DNA of 64,000 bases from an uncultured Caldilineaceae bacterium (GTDB lineage: Bacteria; Chloroflexota; Anaerolineae; Caldilineales; Caldilineaceae), in contig CATOTS010000012.1 of assembly GCA_951813625.1 (NCBI GenBank), positions 62,001 through 126,000 of the forward strand, in the 5' to 3' direction. Numbering within the stretch: the stretch's first letter is position 1; each line of letters begins with the position of its first letter. Shown here in pieces: positions 1-8,871 of this stretch. The translations under genes were made by a program, and so were the position numbers. Under the pieces are notes generated by a model. That model did not search any database. It had not been told where the DNA came from and worked only from the letters and a program-made list of their open reading frames with translations.

Positions 1-1188
1 GACCTGCTGCTCCAGCACGGTGGGCACGCCGGCGCGGCCGGTCTGCGGTTGGATGCAGCCCAAATCGACCGCTTTCGCCGTGAACTGAGCCGCCAGATCG
101 AGCGGCACCGCATCGACACCGGGCCGGAAGGATTACACATTGACGCCGAACTGTCTTTTGGTGAACTGGACCTTGGGCTCGTCGAGCAGGTCGGACGGCT
201 GGCGCCCTTCGGCCAGGGCAACCCGGCGCCCAGATTTGTGAGTCGCGCTCTGACAGTCGTCCACGACCGCCGGATCGGCCGCGACGGCGCCCATCGCCGG
301 CTGCTGTTGCAGGATGGGAAGGAGAGGGGACAGGAGGTGCTGTGGTGGCGCAGCGCCGAAGCGGAACTGCCCAGCGGCCCCATGGACATCGCCTACACGC
401 TTGGCATTAACGAGTACCGCGGCGAACGCAAGTTGCAGCTCACCCTCGAAGCGCTGCGGCAGGCCGAAGATTCTGCCGCCGCGCCCGCAGCAATCGCAGG
501 TCGTCCCAACTCTGCGCGCACGCGCGACGGCATCCACGATCTGCGCCAGAAGAGTGTGGCAGTTTCGGACCTGCCCGCCTTCGACAGCGCTTTCTGGTAT
601 GCCGAAGGGAGTCGCTTGGGCGACGTTCCCTTCAGTTCGCGGCTGGAAGCCGTGTCCGCTGCGGCCGGCCGCCCTCTGGTGCTGTGGAGCAGTCCGCCTT
701 CGCCGGAGCTGCTGCGCTGGCTGCTTGAGACGCTCGACCCGTCTGAGCTCTACCTGATCGGACGCGACACCGCCGCGGGTCAACTCGACACCGTGCTGAA
801 GGAGGTGGCCGGCATGGCGAAGTGGTCGATCGGCCCCGGTTCCAGCGATGAGCGGCCGGGCGCAGCGCAGGATGGCCGGCTGCCAGTCGCCCGGCTGGCG
901 GCTCGCGTCGGGGCAACCGAGGAGATCATTCGACATGCCCTGCTCTGGCTGGAACAAAAGGGGATTCTGCAGCTCCGGGCATGGGAAGGCCGCGATGTTG
1001 CCCGCGTCAAACCGGGGGACGGGCGAGCGCGTCGCGATACGGAGCGGACCCTGACCCAGACCACATTAGAGGAACTCCTTGCGGAAATGCGGGCCTACAG
1101 GCGCTTCTTTCAGCGTTCGCAACTGAAGGCGCTCGGGATTGACGCGCCTGCGCCCGGCGCGAGCGGAGGAACATCTGGCGTTCGTTGA
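1..1188 (+). CDS. recJ: Single-stranded-DNA exonuclease RecJ, C-terminal part (5' end outside window)
   Basis: The frame is open from base 1, so this is the C-terminal 395 residues of a longer protein. It starts inside the DHHA1 domain: the GGHAGAAG glycine/histidine motif is at visible residues 7-14. It is followed by the RecJ-type OB region with PFGQGNPAP near residues 70-78 and a typical WW-containing strand. RecJ is a cytoplasmic 5'-to-3' single-strand DNA exonuclease used in recombination and mismatch repair. The last ~200 residues extend beyond the usual RecJ core and contain a stretch that looks like a helix-turn-helix (LPVARLAARVG onward); I do not recognise its role. The gene converges on the next one with 30 bp between stop codons. 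The catalytic DHH domain is not in the window, so activity cannot be judged. Confidence 0.85.
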   Translation, partial: DLLLQHGGHAGAAGLRLDAAQIDRFRRELSRQIERHRIDTGPEGLHIDAELSFGELDLGLVEQVGRLAPFGQGNPAPRFVSRALTVVHDRRIGRDGAHRRLLLQDGKERGQEVLWWRSAEAELPSGPMDIAYTLGINEYRGERKLQLTLEALRQAEDSAAAPAAIAGRPNSARTRDGIHDLRQKSVAVSDLPAFDSAFWYAEGSRLGDVPFSSRLEAVSAAAGRPLVLWSSPPSPELLRWLLETLDPSELYLIGRDTAAGQLDTVLKEVAGMAKWSIGPGSSDERPGAAQDGRLPVARLAARVGATEEIIRHALLWLEQKGILQLRAWEGRDVARVKPGDGRARRDTERTLTQTTLEELLAEMRAYRRFFQRSQLKALGIDAPAPGASGGTSGVR

Positions 1189-1218
1189 ACGCGCCTCAGT
1201 TGGCGCAGCGCAGACCTC

Positions 1219-3309
1219 TCACTCAATTTGGGCCCTGCCGCAGGGCACCCCGATCTCGCCAGCCGCCTCGACCTTCACATTGTAGGAGTCGCGACGCGCC
1301 AGGGGGTTGAGGTTTACATCCAATTCGACGCGCACCAACTCGCCCGGCTGCCACGCGGCCGGCGGATAGACGGCCAGAACGTCCCCGGCGCGTTCCAGCG
1401 AGCGGCCCCAGATATTGCCGTCATCTGACTGAATCAGCGCGTAAATCGTCGGCTCTTCCACCACGGCCTCGATGGCCCGCAGCCAGAGTCGAAGGTGGAC
1501 CCAGCCGCTTGGCGGGTGATAGATGACATCGCGCGCCGCGACAACCGGTGTCACAATCTCGCAGGCAGCCAACTCGATCCCGGGGAAGACTTGCGCGTTC
1601 GGCAAGATGGCCGTATCCGAAAGCTCAGGCAACTCCTGATAGCGGTGGCGGACGGCATAGCCGCGCAGGTGAATGCCGGTCGGGTACTGTTCGGTGATAA
1701 GCGGGAAGTTGGCATCCATCCAGGCCTGTACGAGCCGCTGGTCATCGACGCCGGTGAGATGCCTTTGGACCAGCCAGACGGTATCGGCGCCCAGGTCTTC
1801 AACGATCTCTTGCAGATGCGGGGCGATGATCGAGTCCGATTTCTCTGGCGTCAGGGTATCGCCGAAATTGCCGAAAATCGGCAATTCGTCCGCTGTAGAT
1901 TCCCGGCGTAGGTACCATTCCAGCGCCGGGAGCACAAAGTAGGGATGGATGACCGCGGCTGCGACCGAGCCTGGGCTGTGCTCCCGGTATGCGTTGATAT
2001 ATTCGGCGGCCGCGCGCCAATTCTCGCGGAACATGAATGGCGTCCACAGAACCGGCAACGCCGCGGCCAGGAGCGCAACTGCAACCACGCCGCTATAGAT
2101 TCCGGCCGAAGTCCACAGACGCCCGATCGCGCCGACACCACGCGCTGCGGCCCAGAGGACAAACGGCGCCAGGAAGAGAAAGTAACGGTCCTCGCGAAAG
2201 ATTGCCGCGTTCGCCGCCAGCAGCAGATTGCCGATAAGCAGCGGTCCGCCGATCCACAGCCACAGGAGGGCCTGCTCCCCCGCCGCTATGCGCTGGAAAA
2301 GCGAACGAGCGAGGGGCTGAGGAGGGAACAGTGAGCCGTGGCGGTCCTTGCCGGGCAAGGTCAGGCCTGCCGCGACAAGCAAGCCAAAGAAAGCGATTCC
2401 TGCAATCTTCGGCCCGGCCGACCAGGAGGCAAACCAGACCGTGAAAATCGTCAGTTGGAGCCACAAATTGGGCAGGAAATCAGCAAAGGCCGCGCCCGGC
2501 GGATTCTCCGCGCTGTTGACGAGCCACGCGTTGCCGGCCAGCGGCAGAAAAAGTGCGGTCACGATCGCCAAGGCCGTGCTTCCTTCAAGCATGTAGCGTC
2601 TGTCAAGAGTTCCGCCACGACGGGCCAGCAGAATAAGCGACAAACTGAGACCGGGCAGGAAGAAGGCGGCGTAAAGATAGCTGTAGAGCGAGAGGATGAG
2701 CGCCGCCGCGAAGCCGAGCCAGCGAAGAAGCCGGGACAACGCGGCCGAACGGCCGCGTGACGGATTGTGCCTTTTCGCAGCGACCATGAAGAAGAGTGCC
2801 CACACGATTGCGGTCGCGGCAGGTTGGAACATGCGCAGCTCCTGGCTGTACCACACCAGAACGGGCGCCAGCGCGACAAACAGGCCGGCCAGCAGACCGG
2901 TGGCGCGCCCGCTGACCTGCGTTGCCAGGCGTATGATTCCCCAGACCATCAGAAGCCCCATCAGCACGCCGAAGGTGCGCAGCGCGGCGTCGCTTTCGGC
3001 TGCCCCGAACCACTCGAGCAGCCCCTGCCAGTAGTTGAGCGCCAAATAGTAGGCGGGCGGGTGCTTATCGCGGCTGAGTTGCATCGTTATCCGCAGGATA
3101 TCGGCGGGGTTGGCCCTGGCCCAGGCGAGAGAGACCGCTTCGTCGAACCAGAAGCTATGAAACTCCAACCGCCAGAAACGTGTGAGCGCAGCCGCGATGA
3201 GGATAACCACCTCGGTCGGCGAGGAGGTCCACAGACTTTGCCAAAACGCAGTCCTGCGCGCGGCGGCGGTTGCGATGCTGCCTTGAGAGGAAGAGTGCGT
3301 GCTGCTCAC
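1219..3309 (-). CDS. GT39-like membrane glycosyltransferase with C-terminal beta domain
   Basis: A 696-residue polytopic membrane protein. The N-terminal third has the dolichyl-phosphate-mannose-type glycosyltransferase (GT39/RgtA-like) signature: a first transmembrane helix followed by FWFDEA near residues 54-59, where the Asp-Glu is the catalytic loop, and then a KHPPAYY loop. Around ten hydrophobic helices follow. The last ~200 residues are soluble and contain a beta-rich module (WVHLRLWLRAIE onward). Such enzymes move a sugar from a polyprenyl-phosphate donor to an acceptor on the outer face of the membrane. The GTG start has an AGGA box about 6 nt upstream. It is the last gene of a minus-strand run with two GT2 enzymes that could make the lipid-linked donor. 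The substrate cannot be read from sequence. Confidence 0.75.
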   Translation of the reverse strand: MSSTHSSSQGSIATAAARRTAFWQSLWTSSPTEVVILIAAALTRFWRLEFHSFWFDEAVSLAWARANPADILRITMQLSRDKHPPAYYLALNYWQGLLEWFGAAESDAALRTFGVLMGLLMVWGIIRLATQVSGRATGLLAGLFVALAPVLVWYSQELRMFQPAATAIVWALFFMVAAKRHNPSRGRSAALSRLLRWLGFAAALILSLYSYLYAAFFLPGLSLSLILLARRGGTLDRRYMLEGSTALAIVTALFLPLAGNAWLVNSAENPPGAAFADFLPNLWLQLTIFTVWFASWSAGPKIAGIAFFGLLVAAGLTLPGKDRHGSLFPPQPLARSLFQRIAAGEQALLWLWIGGPLLIGNLLLAANAAIFREDRYFLFLAPFVLWAAARGVGAIGRLWTSAGIYSGVVAVALLAAALPVLWTPFMFRENWRAAAEYINAYREHSPGSVAAAVIHPYFVLPALEWYLRRESTADELPIFGNFGDTLTPEKSDSIIAPHLQEIVEDLGADTVWLVQRHLTGVDDQRLVQAWMDANFPLITEQYPTGIHLRGYAVRHRYQELPELSDTAILPNAQVFPGIELAACEIVTPVVAARDVIYHPPSGWVHLRLWLRAIEAVVEEPTIYALIQSDDGNIWGRSLERAGDVLAVYPPAAWQPGELVRVELDVNLNPLARRDSYNVKVEAAGEIGVPCGRAQIE

Positions 3310-3328
3310 GTTGGTCCTGGGCGATTCG

Positions 3329-4222
3329 TCATGTGGTCGGCTGGGTAGCGTGCTGCATACGATGTGTCCGAGCCGACTGGATAGAGCGCAGCGTCACTGC
3401 GCCGACGACGATTGCACCGCCCAGTAACGCCAGCGGCGTGGGCGTTTCCCCGATAAAGAGGACGACCCATATGGGGCTGAGAATCGGCTCAAGGGCCTGG
3501 ATGAGGACGGCTTCCACCGCAGTCAGCCTCTTTATGGCGCCGGCGACGAGGATGAAGGGGAGACCGATTTGAAAGATACCGAGGGCGAGCATTCCGAACC
3601 AGTCGACGGCGTTGGGCGCGGCCTCGCGCAGGAAGGGCAGGCCCAGCAGTGCGGCAAAGATGTTGCCCAGGAAGACGGTTTCGATCGTCGATGCATCTTT
3701 CTGTTTGCGCATAAACAGGAGAAACCAGGCAAATGATATGCCGGCCAGCAAGGCGTACAGGTTGCCGGTTGCGCCATGGGTTGTCAAGCCGTCGCCATAG
3801 AAGAATAGCAGCCCCGCGCCGATGGCCGCGAGCGAAAGCCAGTCCAGCTTGCGTACCGGTTCGCGCAGATAGAGGATACCGAAAAAGGCGACGAACACGG
3901 GCGCGGTGTACTGGATGAAAATCGCGTTGGCAGCCGTGGTTTCGCGGTTGGCGAAGATAAAAAAGACTTGGGCGCCGGCGAGCGCGATGGCCCCGCCAAG
4001 TTGTGGCAGAGACCAGAGGAAGCGAGGCCGTCCCATAAAGGGGCCGATCACCAGGGCGGCGATCGCGCTGCGCACGCCTATCAGGGCGAGCGGCTCGACC
4101 GAGACGATTTTGATCAGCAGGCCCCCCGTGCTGAACATAACGGCTGCCAGGGCCTGGAAGTAGATGGCCTTGCGGTGGCTCACGTGGGCAGAATCCCGGC
4201 CGCCAGCGGCACACGGCCCCAC
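3329..4222 (-). CDS. EamA/DMT-family transporter
   Basis: A 297-residue protein with about ten hydrophobic helices in two EamA repeats (roughly residues 20-145 and 160-290), each ending in the PVFVAFFGILYL- and EPILSPIWVVLF-like segments typical of drug/metabolite transporters. The family exports amino acids, nucleotides or metabolites across the inner membrane. The first in-frame start is a GTG only 6 bp after the stop of the upstream GT2 gene. A second GTG about 14 codons later (before SHRKAIYFQAL) would remove a non-hydrophobic leader and may be the true start. Its position between glycosyltransferases suggests a role in moving a glycan precursor, but that is inference from context only. 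Confidence 0.75.
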   Translation of the reverse strand: MGPCAAGGRDSAHVSHRKAIYFQALAAVMFSTGGLLIKIVSVEPLALIGVRSAIAALVIGPFMGRPRFLWSLPQLGGAIALAGAQVFFIFANRETTAANAIFIQYTAPVFVAFFGILYLREPVRKLDWLSLAAIGAGLLFFYGDGLTTHGATGNLYALLAGISFAWFLLFMRKQKDASTIETVFLGNIFAALLGLPFLREAAPNAVDWFGMLALGIFQIGLPFILVAGAIKRLTAVEAVLIQALEPILSPIWVVLFIGETPTPLALLGGAIVVGAVTLRSIQSARTHRMQHATQPTT

Positions 4223-4228
4223 TGTCGA

Positions 4229-4912
4229 CTAATCGCTCGAGAAGGCATATCGCAGCGTGACGCCCAGAATGTAGTAGGCGGCCAGAATGGAGCCGCGCAG
4301 CGTACCGCTTACCTTCGACTGTCCGAATCGTCGCGGCGCAAAGCTGACCGGTACTTCCAGGATCGGCGTGCCCCGCCGCGCGCATTTTACCATCATTTCT
4401 GTGGGCCAGCCGAAGGTCATCTCCTGCATGTTCAACGTCAGCAGCAGGTCGCGTCGGACTGCCCGGTACGGCCCCAGGTCGGTAACCGGCACACCGTAAA
4501 GCCGTCGCATCAGCCCGGATGTAAGCCAGTTGCCGAAACGTTGATGCGCCGGCATCGCTCCGGGCAGGATTTTCCCCAGCACGCGCGAACCGAGCACCAA
4601 GGCGGCCTCGCCGCGTTGAATCGGGGCAAGCAGGCTGGGCATTTCGGCCGGCAGCGAGCTGAAATCGCCGTCGAGAAAGACGAGAACCTCTCCGGTCGCA
4701 GCCTCGGCCCCGGCCGCGCAGGCATAGCCGTAGCCCCGCCGCGGCTCGACAACCACGTGCGCGCCGGCTGCGGCCGCCAGCCGACCGGTGCCGTCGGTGG
4801 ATCCATTGTCGACAACGATCACCCGTGCCACCGGTTGCGCGGCGGCCTCCTGTACGAGTTGAGCGATATTGCCGGCTTCGTTCAGGGCCGGAATGACGAC
4901 ATCGACAGCCAT
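4229..4912 (-). CDS. Glycosyltransferase family 2 (polyprenyl-phosphate sugar synthase type)
   Basis: A 227-residue GT-A fold enzyme. VDVVIPALNEAGNI opens the nucleotide-sugar-binding fold (residues 3-16), VVDNGSTDGTG follows, and FLDGDFSS carries the metal-binding DxD-type motif near residue 80. The length and the DLGPYRA and FGWPTEM segments fit the short cytosolic GT2 enzymes that load a sugar onto polyprenyl phosphate or act beside DUF2064 proteins. The start overlaps the upstream DUF2064 gene by 31 bp, so the two are probably translated together. Placement between a DUF2064 gene and a GT39-like enzyme supports a donor-synthesis role. The exact sugar is not visible. Confidence 0.8.
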   Translation of the reverse strand: MAVDVVIPALNEAGNIAQLVQEAAAQPVARVIVVDNGSTDGTGRLAAAAGAHVVVEPRRGYGYACAAGAEAATGEVLVFLDGDFSSLPAEMPSLLAPIQRGEAALVLGSRVLGKILPGAMPAHQRFGNWLTSGLMRRLYGVPVTDLGPYRAVRRDLLLTLNMQEMTFGWPTEMMVKCARRGTPILEVPVSFAPRRFGQSKVSGTLRGSILAAYYILGVTLRYAFSSD

Positions 4913-5601
4913 GTTTCGTTAAGAAAGCGGTTGGAGGCGGACGCCCGCTGCGGGTGCGTGTCCAATTCGATGCGCAAGCGCTCCAGGTCGTCGGCGCTGT
5001 CCACATCGTACCATTCGGGCAACATCTCGACGCGCAATCCCTCCTCCGCAGCGATGGCCAGCGTATCCTGCAGCACCGTGGGCGTAGACATCTCTACCGC
5101 TGTCACCAGGCGGCCGGGCGCCTTCTTTACGCCGATCAGGTAGTAGCCGCCGTCTGCGCAGGGTCCGAACACGGCGTCAACCTGGGGATCATCCAGGCAT
5201 TGAAACGCAGCACGCAGAAATTCTGCCGGGAGGGTTGGGCTGTCGCTGTTGATGGCAACGACCTGCCGGTAGCCCTGTCTCAATGCGGTCGACAGCACAT
5301 TCTGCAAGCGGTCGCCCAATTGGGAAGAGGCAGGCTCGAGGTGAGAGGAGTCAGCGGCATTTGCTCTGTGCTCGCTCTGCTGCGGGATGAGTCGGAAATC
5401 CGGCGCGAGACTGCGGAAGAAATCCTGCGCCGCAGCCGGTGTGTAGGCAACGAACGGCGCGAAGGCGGCCACGCGGGCCGCGGCGCGCACGGTCGCCAGG
5501 ACATCCTCCAGGAAGCAGTGGTAAAGAGCGGCTGCGGATTCGCCGGTCAGCGGGGGAACGAGGCGCGTCTTGGCGCGGCCCGCGACCGGCTGTTTCGCCA
5601 T
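4882..5601 (-). CDS. DUF2064 / TIGR04282-type nucleotidyl- or glycosyltransferase
   Basis: About 239 residues. The N-terminus MAKQPVAGRAKTRL is the signature of the DUF2064 family, which resembles CofC/MobA nucleotidyltransferases and is often named with arsenosugar biosynthesis glycosyltransferases. INSDSPTLP (middle) and FGPCADGGYYLIG are the other diagnostic motifs. I placed the start at this methionine because the in-frame upstream sequence is arginine-rich and does not resemble the family, and because the preceding gene stops at 5658. No strong ribosome site is visible. Pairing of a DUF2064 gene with a GT2 gene is common in bacteria. Its true reaction here is unknown; it may prepare an activated sugar or polyol for the adjacent transferase. 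Confidence 0.78.
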   Translation of the reverse strand: MAKQPVAGRAKTRLVPPLTGESAAALYHCFLEDVLATVRAAARVAAFAPFVAYTPAAAQDFFRSLAPDFRLIPQQSEHRANAADSSHLEPASSQLGDRLQNVLSTALRQGYRQVVAINSDSPTLPAEFLRAAFQCLDDPQVDAVFGPCADGGYYLIGVKKAPGRLVTAVEMSTPTVLQDTLAIAAEEGLRVEMLPEWYDVDSADDLERLRIELDTHPQRASASNRFLNETWLSMSSFRP

Positions 5602-5657
5602 GACAAGCAGCGCGCGTCGACTAGCTCTTTTACCAGGTTTCGCAGGTTTGCGGGCGG

Positions 5658-7169
5658 TCAATCTCCCGTCTCCCGCGCGGCCGTCAACGCGTGGCGCATA
5701 GCGCCGCGTTTCTCCCACGCCTGGCGCATGGAGAGGAAGGCGATGAAGGTGTAACCGCCGGAGTAGAGGGAAAGCCAGGGAAGCAGCCACCAGATGCCGT
5801 TCAGGAGGCTGTACAACAGCAGCGAGATCGCGTACAGGGCCAGAACGATCTCGACCCAGACTGTGGGATCACTGGGCAGAACGTAGGCACTCGTGTGCCA
5901 GTCGTTGGCGGCGCGGGTGACGGCAAACTTGGGCGTGCGTTTGAAGGCGCTGCGTACGCCCAGGAGCGCCTCGCAGACGGCGCGGCTGTTGTTGACCGAA
6001 AGGCCGGTTCCCAGCCCCAGCAGCACCAAGAGCCGGTATATCCTTTTTCTGGCCGGTATTCCCCGCGTGTGCATCGCCGTCCAATACATCAGCGGCGGGC
6101 CGATGGCCGTGAGCGAGAAGAATGAAGCGACCTTGAGGACCGGGCTCAAGGAGGACATCATCGGCAGCAGGAACAGCAGGTTGAGAATCATCAACGGGTG
6201 GACCGCGTAGCTGGTCAGATGCACAATGCCGAGTGCCCTGCTCCACAAGGGGATTTTGGCGCCCTCGCCGGCACGAAAAGGGAAGAACCTGGGCAAACCG
6301 AGGACCGCGGTGAACAGCTTCTTCGCAGTCTGCATACTGCCTTTTGCCCACCGGAACTGCTGGCGTTTGAAAGCGTCGACCGAAACCGGGATCTCCGCCG
6401 GGACGGTGACAGCGGGTAGATAGGCTACGCGCCAGCCGCACAGCTGGGCGCGATAGCTCAAGTCCAGGTCCTCTGTGAGCGTGTCTCCCTGCCAGCCACC
6501 GGCGTCCTCCATACAGGTTCGCCGCCAGACGCCGGCCGTGCCATTGAAGTTGAGCATGGCGCCAAGTTCGCTGCGGGCTCTCTGTTCGACGACAAAATGG
6601 CCGTCAATGCCGAGCGACTGTGCTTGCGTCAGGCGCGAGACATCAGGGTTCAGGTGGCCCCACCGAGTCTGAACGCAACCGATCGCGGGATCGTCGAAAG
6701 AAGGAATCGTGCGCTGGAGAAAGTCCGGCGGCGGGACGAAGTCGGCGTCGAAGATGGCGATGAATTCGCCGCGCGCGGCGTCAAGCCCCTCACGCAAAGC
6801 GCCGGCCTTGTAGCCCTGCCGATCGGCGCGCCGGCATTGCTCGATGTCGATACCCCTCTGCCGGTGGAACGCAACGCTTTGGGCGATTATCTTGCTGGTG
6901 TCATCGCTGGAGTCGTCCAACAGTTGAATCTGAAGTCGATCGGCTGGCCAATCAAAAGCGGCTGCCGCGTCGATCAGTCGGCGGACGACGTGGCGTTCGT
7001 TGTAGACTGGAAGCTGCACGGTCACGCTGGGCGTGTCCTCGAGCTCCGCAGGGAGCGCCGCCGCCGGGTCGGGCATTGCCCAGCGAGCGATGAGCGTGAG
7101 AAAGAGCGCCTGCAATCCGTATACCGCGAGGAGCGACGCGGTGATTAGATAGATGAGTTCCAGAACCAT
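5658..7169 (-). CDS. Processive GT2 glycosyltransferase, cellulose-synthase-like
   Basis: About 503 residues. An N-terminal helix (VLELIYLITASLLAVYGLQALFL-like, described here by position 2-24) is followed by a cytosolic GT2 domain with QLPVYNE, LDDSSDDT, IFDADFVPP and TEDLDLSYR, then the QQFRWAKG motif (the QxxRW signature of processive enzymes), then four or five membrane helices. This is the architecture of beta-glycan and glucomannan synthases and of related glycolipid synthases. I start at MVLELIYL; the in-frame upstream residues are charged and unlike the family. It is the first gene of the glycan block, 79 bp downstream of the DoxX gene, so it may have its own promoter. The product polymer is not predictable. 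Confidence 0.8.
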   Translation of the reverse strand: MVLELIYLITASLLAVYGLQALFLTLIARWAMPDPAAALPAELEDTPSVTVQLPVYNERHVVRRLIDAAAAFDWPADRLQIQLLDDSSDDTSKIIAQSVAFHRQRGIDIEQCRRADRQGYKAGALREGLDAARGEFIAIFDADFVPPPDFLQRTIPSFDDPAIGCVQTRWGHLNPDVSRLTQAQSLGIDGHFVVEQRARSELGAMLNFNGTAGVWRRTCMEDAGGWQGDTLTEDLDLSYRAQLCGWRVAYLPAVTVPAEIPVSVDAFKRQQFRWAKGSMQTAKKLFTAVLGLPRFFPFRAGEGAKIPLWSRALGIVHLTSYAVHPLMILNLLFLLPMMSSLSPVLKVASFFSLTAIGPPLMYWTAMHTRGIPARKRIYRLLVLLGLGTGLSVNNSRAVCEALLGVRSAFKRTPKFAVTRAANDWHTSAYVLPSDPTVWVEIVLALYAISLLLYSLLNGIWWLLPWLSLYSGGYTFIAFLSMRQAWEKRGAMRHALTAARETGD

Positions 7170-7248
7170 CTTTCGTCGTCGTTGGTGGTCGAGCTGGTTG
7201 TGGCCTATACCATATTGCAGTTGGACATCACATCGGGCAATTCCGGGT

Positions 7249-7782
7249 TTACCAGATGGGGCCGCCGGGCGGCTCACCCAACCGCCGCACGAGCAGGACG
7301 TCCAGTCCCCACGCGCGCCCGGCCTGCGACAGCGCCACGACCAGCGCGGAAACGGTCAGCAATACATAGGTCCAGATCCAATCCTGGCCGCCGAGATAGG
7401 CCAGGAAGAGGTTGAAGAAGAAGAGCGCCGCGCCGACTGCGGCCAGGGGTGTGAACAGGCCGACCAGCAGCGCCAGCCCCATCAACAGCTCTGCCACCAG
7501 CTGAAAGACGGCGAACAGTCCCGGCACTTGCAAAATTGTGCCATTGATGATCGCCCGGTAGAAGCCCGGTCCGCCCCCGTTGTCATTGAAGAGGTAGTTG
7601 AATAGGCCGACGATGCCCTGGCCGTCGGCCGCGTAGATTCCCCCTTGCAGGTTGTCAAACCAGGTGGCAACCAGAATCACCCCAACCGTTATGCGTAGAA
7701 TCGCGGCTGCCTGCCGCAATCTGACTTCTGCCTGACCCATGTTGATGCTCCTGTTGTCCTCTGTATCTACTTTGCTGTTCAT
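7249..7782 (-). CDS. DoxX-family membrane protein (copy 1)
   Basis: About 177 residues with four hydrophobic helices and the DoxX features LRITVGVILVATWFDN in helix 1, GLALLVGLFTPLAAVGA in the middle and SQAGRAWGLD near the C-terminus (residues ~155-164). DoxX/DoxD proteins are small inner-membrane proteins named after the thiosulfate:quinone oxidoreductase subunit, and are often found with sulfur, thiol or oxidative-stress genes. The ATG chosen has a GAGG box 7 nt upstream; an in-frame TTG four codons earlier is an alternative. The gene follows the YeeE/YedE gene by about 24 bp, and a second DoxX lies on the other side of that transporter. The flanking arrangement suggests a shared role in sulfur-compound handling. 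Confidence 0.8.
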   Translation of the reverse strand: MNSKVDTEDNRSINMGQAEVRLRQAAAILRITVGVILVATWFDNLQGGIYAADGQGIVGLFNYLFNDNGGGPGFYRAIINGTILQVPGLFAVFQLVAELLMGLALLVGLFTPLAAVGAALFFFNLFLAYLGGQDWIWTYVLLTVSALVVALSQAGRAWGLDVLLVRRLGEPPGGPIW

Positions 7783-7806
7783 TTCATGCCTCAACGCGGG
7801 GGACCC

Positions 7807-8808
7807 TCAATGTGTCTGCGGCTGCAATGGGCGCAGCATCCCGATGGCCCGGTCTGCCAGGAAGACGCCCAGCAGCATTGCCAGCGTCGTCGTGATGCTG
7901 CCGAGGCTCAGGAGCGGCACACCAACCAGGGAGTGGCCCAGGTTGCAGCCGCCCGAAATGCCGGCGCCAACGCCCATCAGCAGTCCGCCGGCGGCCAACT
8001 GTGCGTAGCGTCCGCTGGACTCTCCTCTGGCCCAGAATGTGCCGGCCCGACGTGAGGCAATCAGCGCGCCGGGCAGCAGGGCCACAAGCGCCACCGGGAT
8101 CCATAGATTGCCAGGATCGATACCGCTCACCAGGGTCTCGTAGATCGCGGTCGGCACGCGCGAGGTGCCGAACGTGTAGTTGGACTGGCCGAGACGGGCC
8201 AGCAGCCACGCCAGGGCAGTGAAGAGTCCGACCGAAAGGCCGAGGGGCCGCCATGACCAGTATTCCCCAAGGCTGGGTCGGGGGCTTCGCCACAGATAGA
8301 CAGCCGCCGCCAGCAGCAGCAGGACGACGATTGCCGGACCCAGCGGGGCGCCCAGCGTGTTCACAAGGGTGGCCGTCTGGCCGTCCACCTCGACGACGTT
8401 GCGATTCAGCGCTTCCCGCCACGGGTTGAGAGGCCCGCGCCAGGTGACAATATCACCAATTGACCAGGTGACCAGGCCGACCAGTGTGCCCAGCATGCCA
8501 TGGCCGAGTTTGTAGAAGATGCCGGTTACACAGGTGGCCGCGATGACCATGCCTGCGCCAAAAATCAACCCGCCCACAAGGTTCGCCTGCCACGACCATG
8601 GCGCGATCCAGGGTGATATCCATCCGAGGGCGGTCATTCCCTGCACGAGCGGCAGGGCGATGAGCAGCGACAGGAGATAGGCGCGGGCCAGATTCGGTTG
8701 GCGCGGCCGCCGCACGAGCCCGCGCAACGTGCTGTGGAAGCAGAAGTCGCCTCGCTCAAAGAGATAGCCAAGGATTACGCCGGCGGCGAGAGCCAGCAGG
8801 ACGGTCAT
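7807..8808 (-). CDS. YeeE/YedE-family sulfur transporter (TsuA-like)
   Basis: A 333-residue polytopic protein made of two YeeE/YedE repeats. The three cysteines expected for thiosulfate conduction in the TsuA type are present: Cys23 in GDFCFHS, Cys93 in ATCVTGIF and Cys288 in GGCNLGHS. The GLIFGAGMVIAATC and GGLLMGVGAGISGGCN segments are the family hallmarks. Known members take up thiosulfate or deliver sulfur/selenium species across the inner membrane. It lies between two DoxX genes in the same direction, downstream of an ABC importer, which strengthens a sulfur function. The start has AGGAA about 11 nt upstream. Substrate (thiosulfate or another reduced sulfur species) is inferred. Confidence 0.85.
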   Translation of the reverse strand: MTVLLALAAGVILGYLFERGDFCFHSTLRGLVRRPRQPNLARAYLLSLLIALPLVQGMTALGWISPWIAPWSWQANLVGGLIFGAGMVIAATCVTGIFYKLGHGMLGTLVGLVTWSIGDIVTWRGPLNPWREALNRNVVEVDGQTATLVNTLGAPLGPAIVVLLLLAAAVYLWRSPRPSLGEYWSWRPLGLSVGLFTALAWLLARLGQSNYTFGTSRVPTAIYETLVSGIDPGNLWIPVALVALLPGALIASRRAGTFWARGESSGRYAQLAAGGLLMGVGAGISGGCNLGHSLVGVPLLSLGSITTTLAMLLGVFLADRAIGMLRPLQPQTH

Positions 8809-8871
8809 ACGGGTTCGTTCCTATTGGAGAAGACCGGGGATTGGCGCAAAGCGATAGAGTGTATTCCGATC

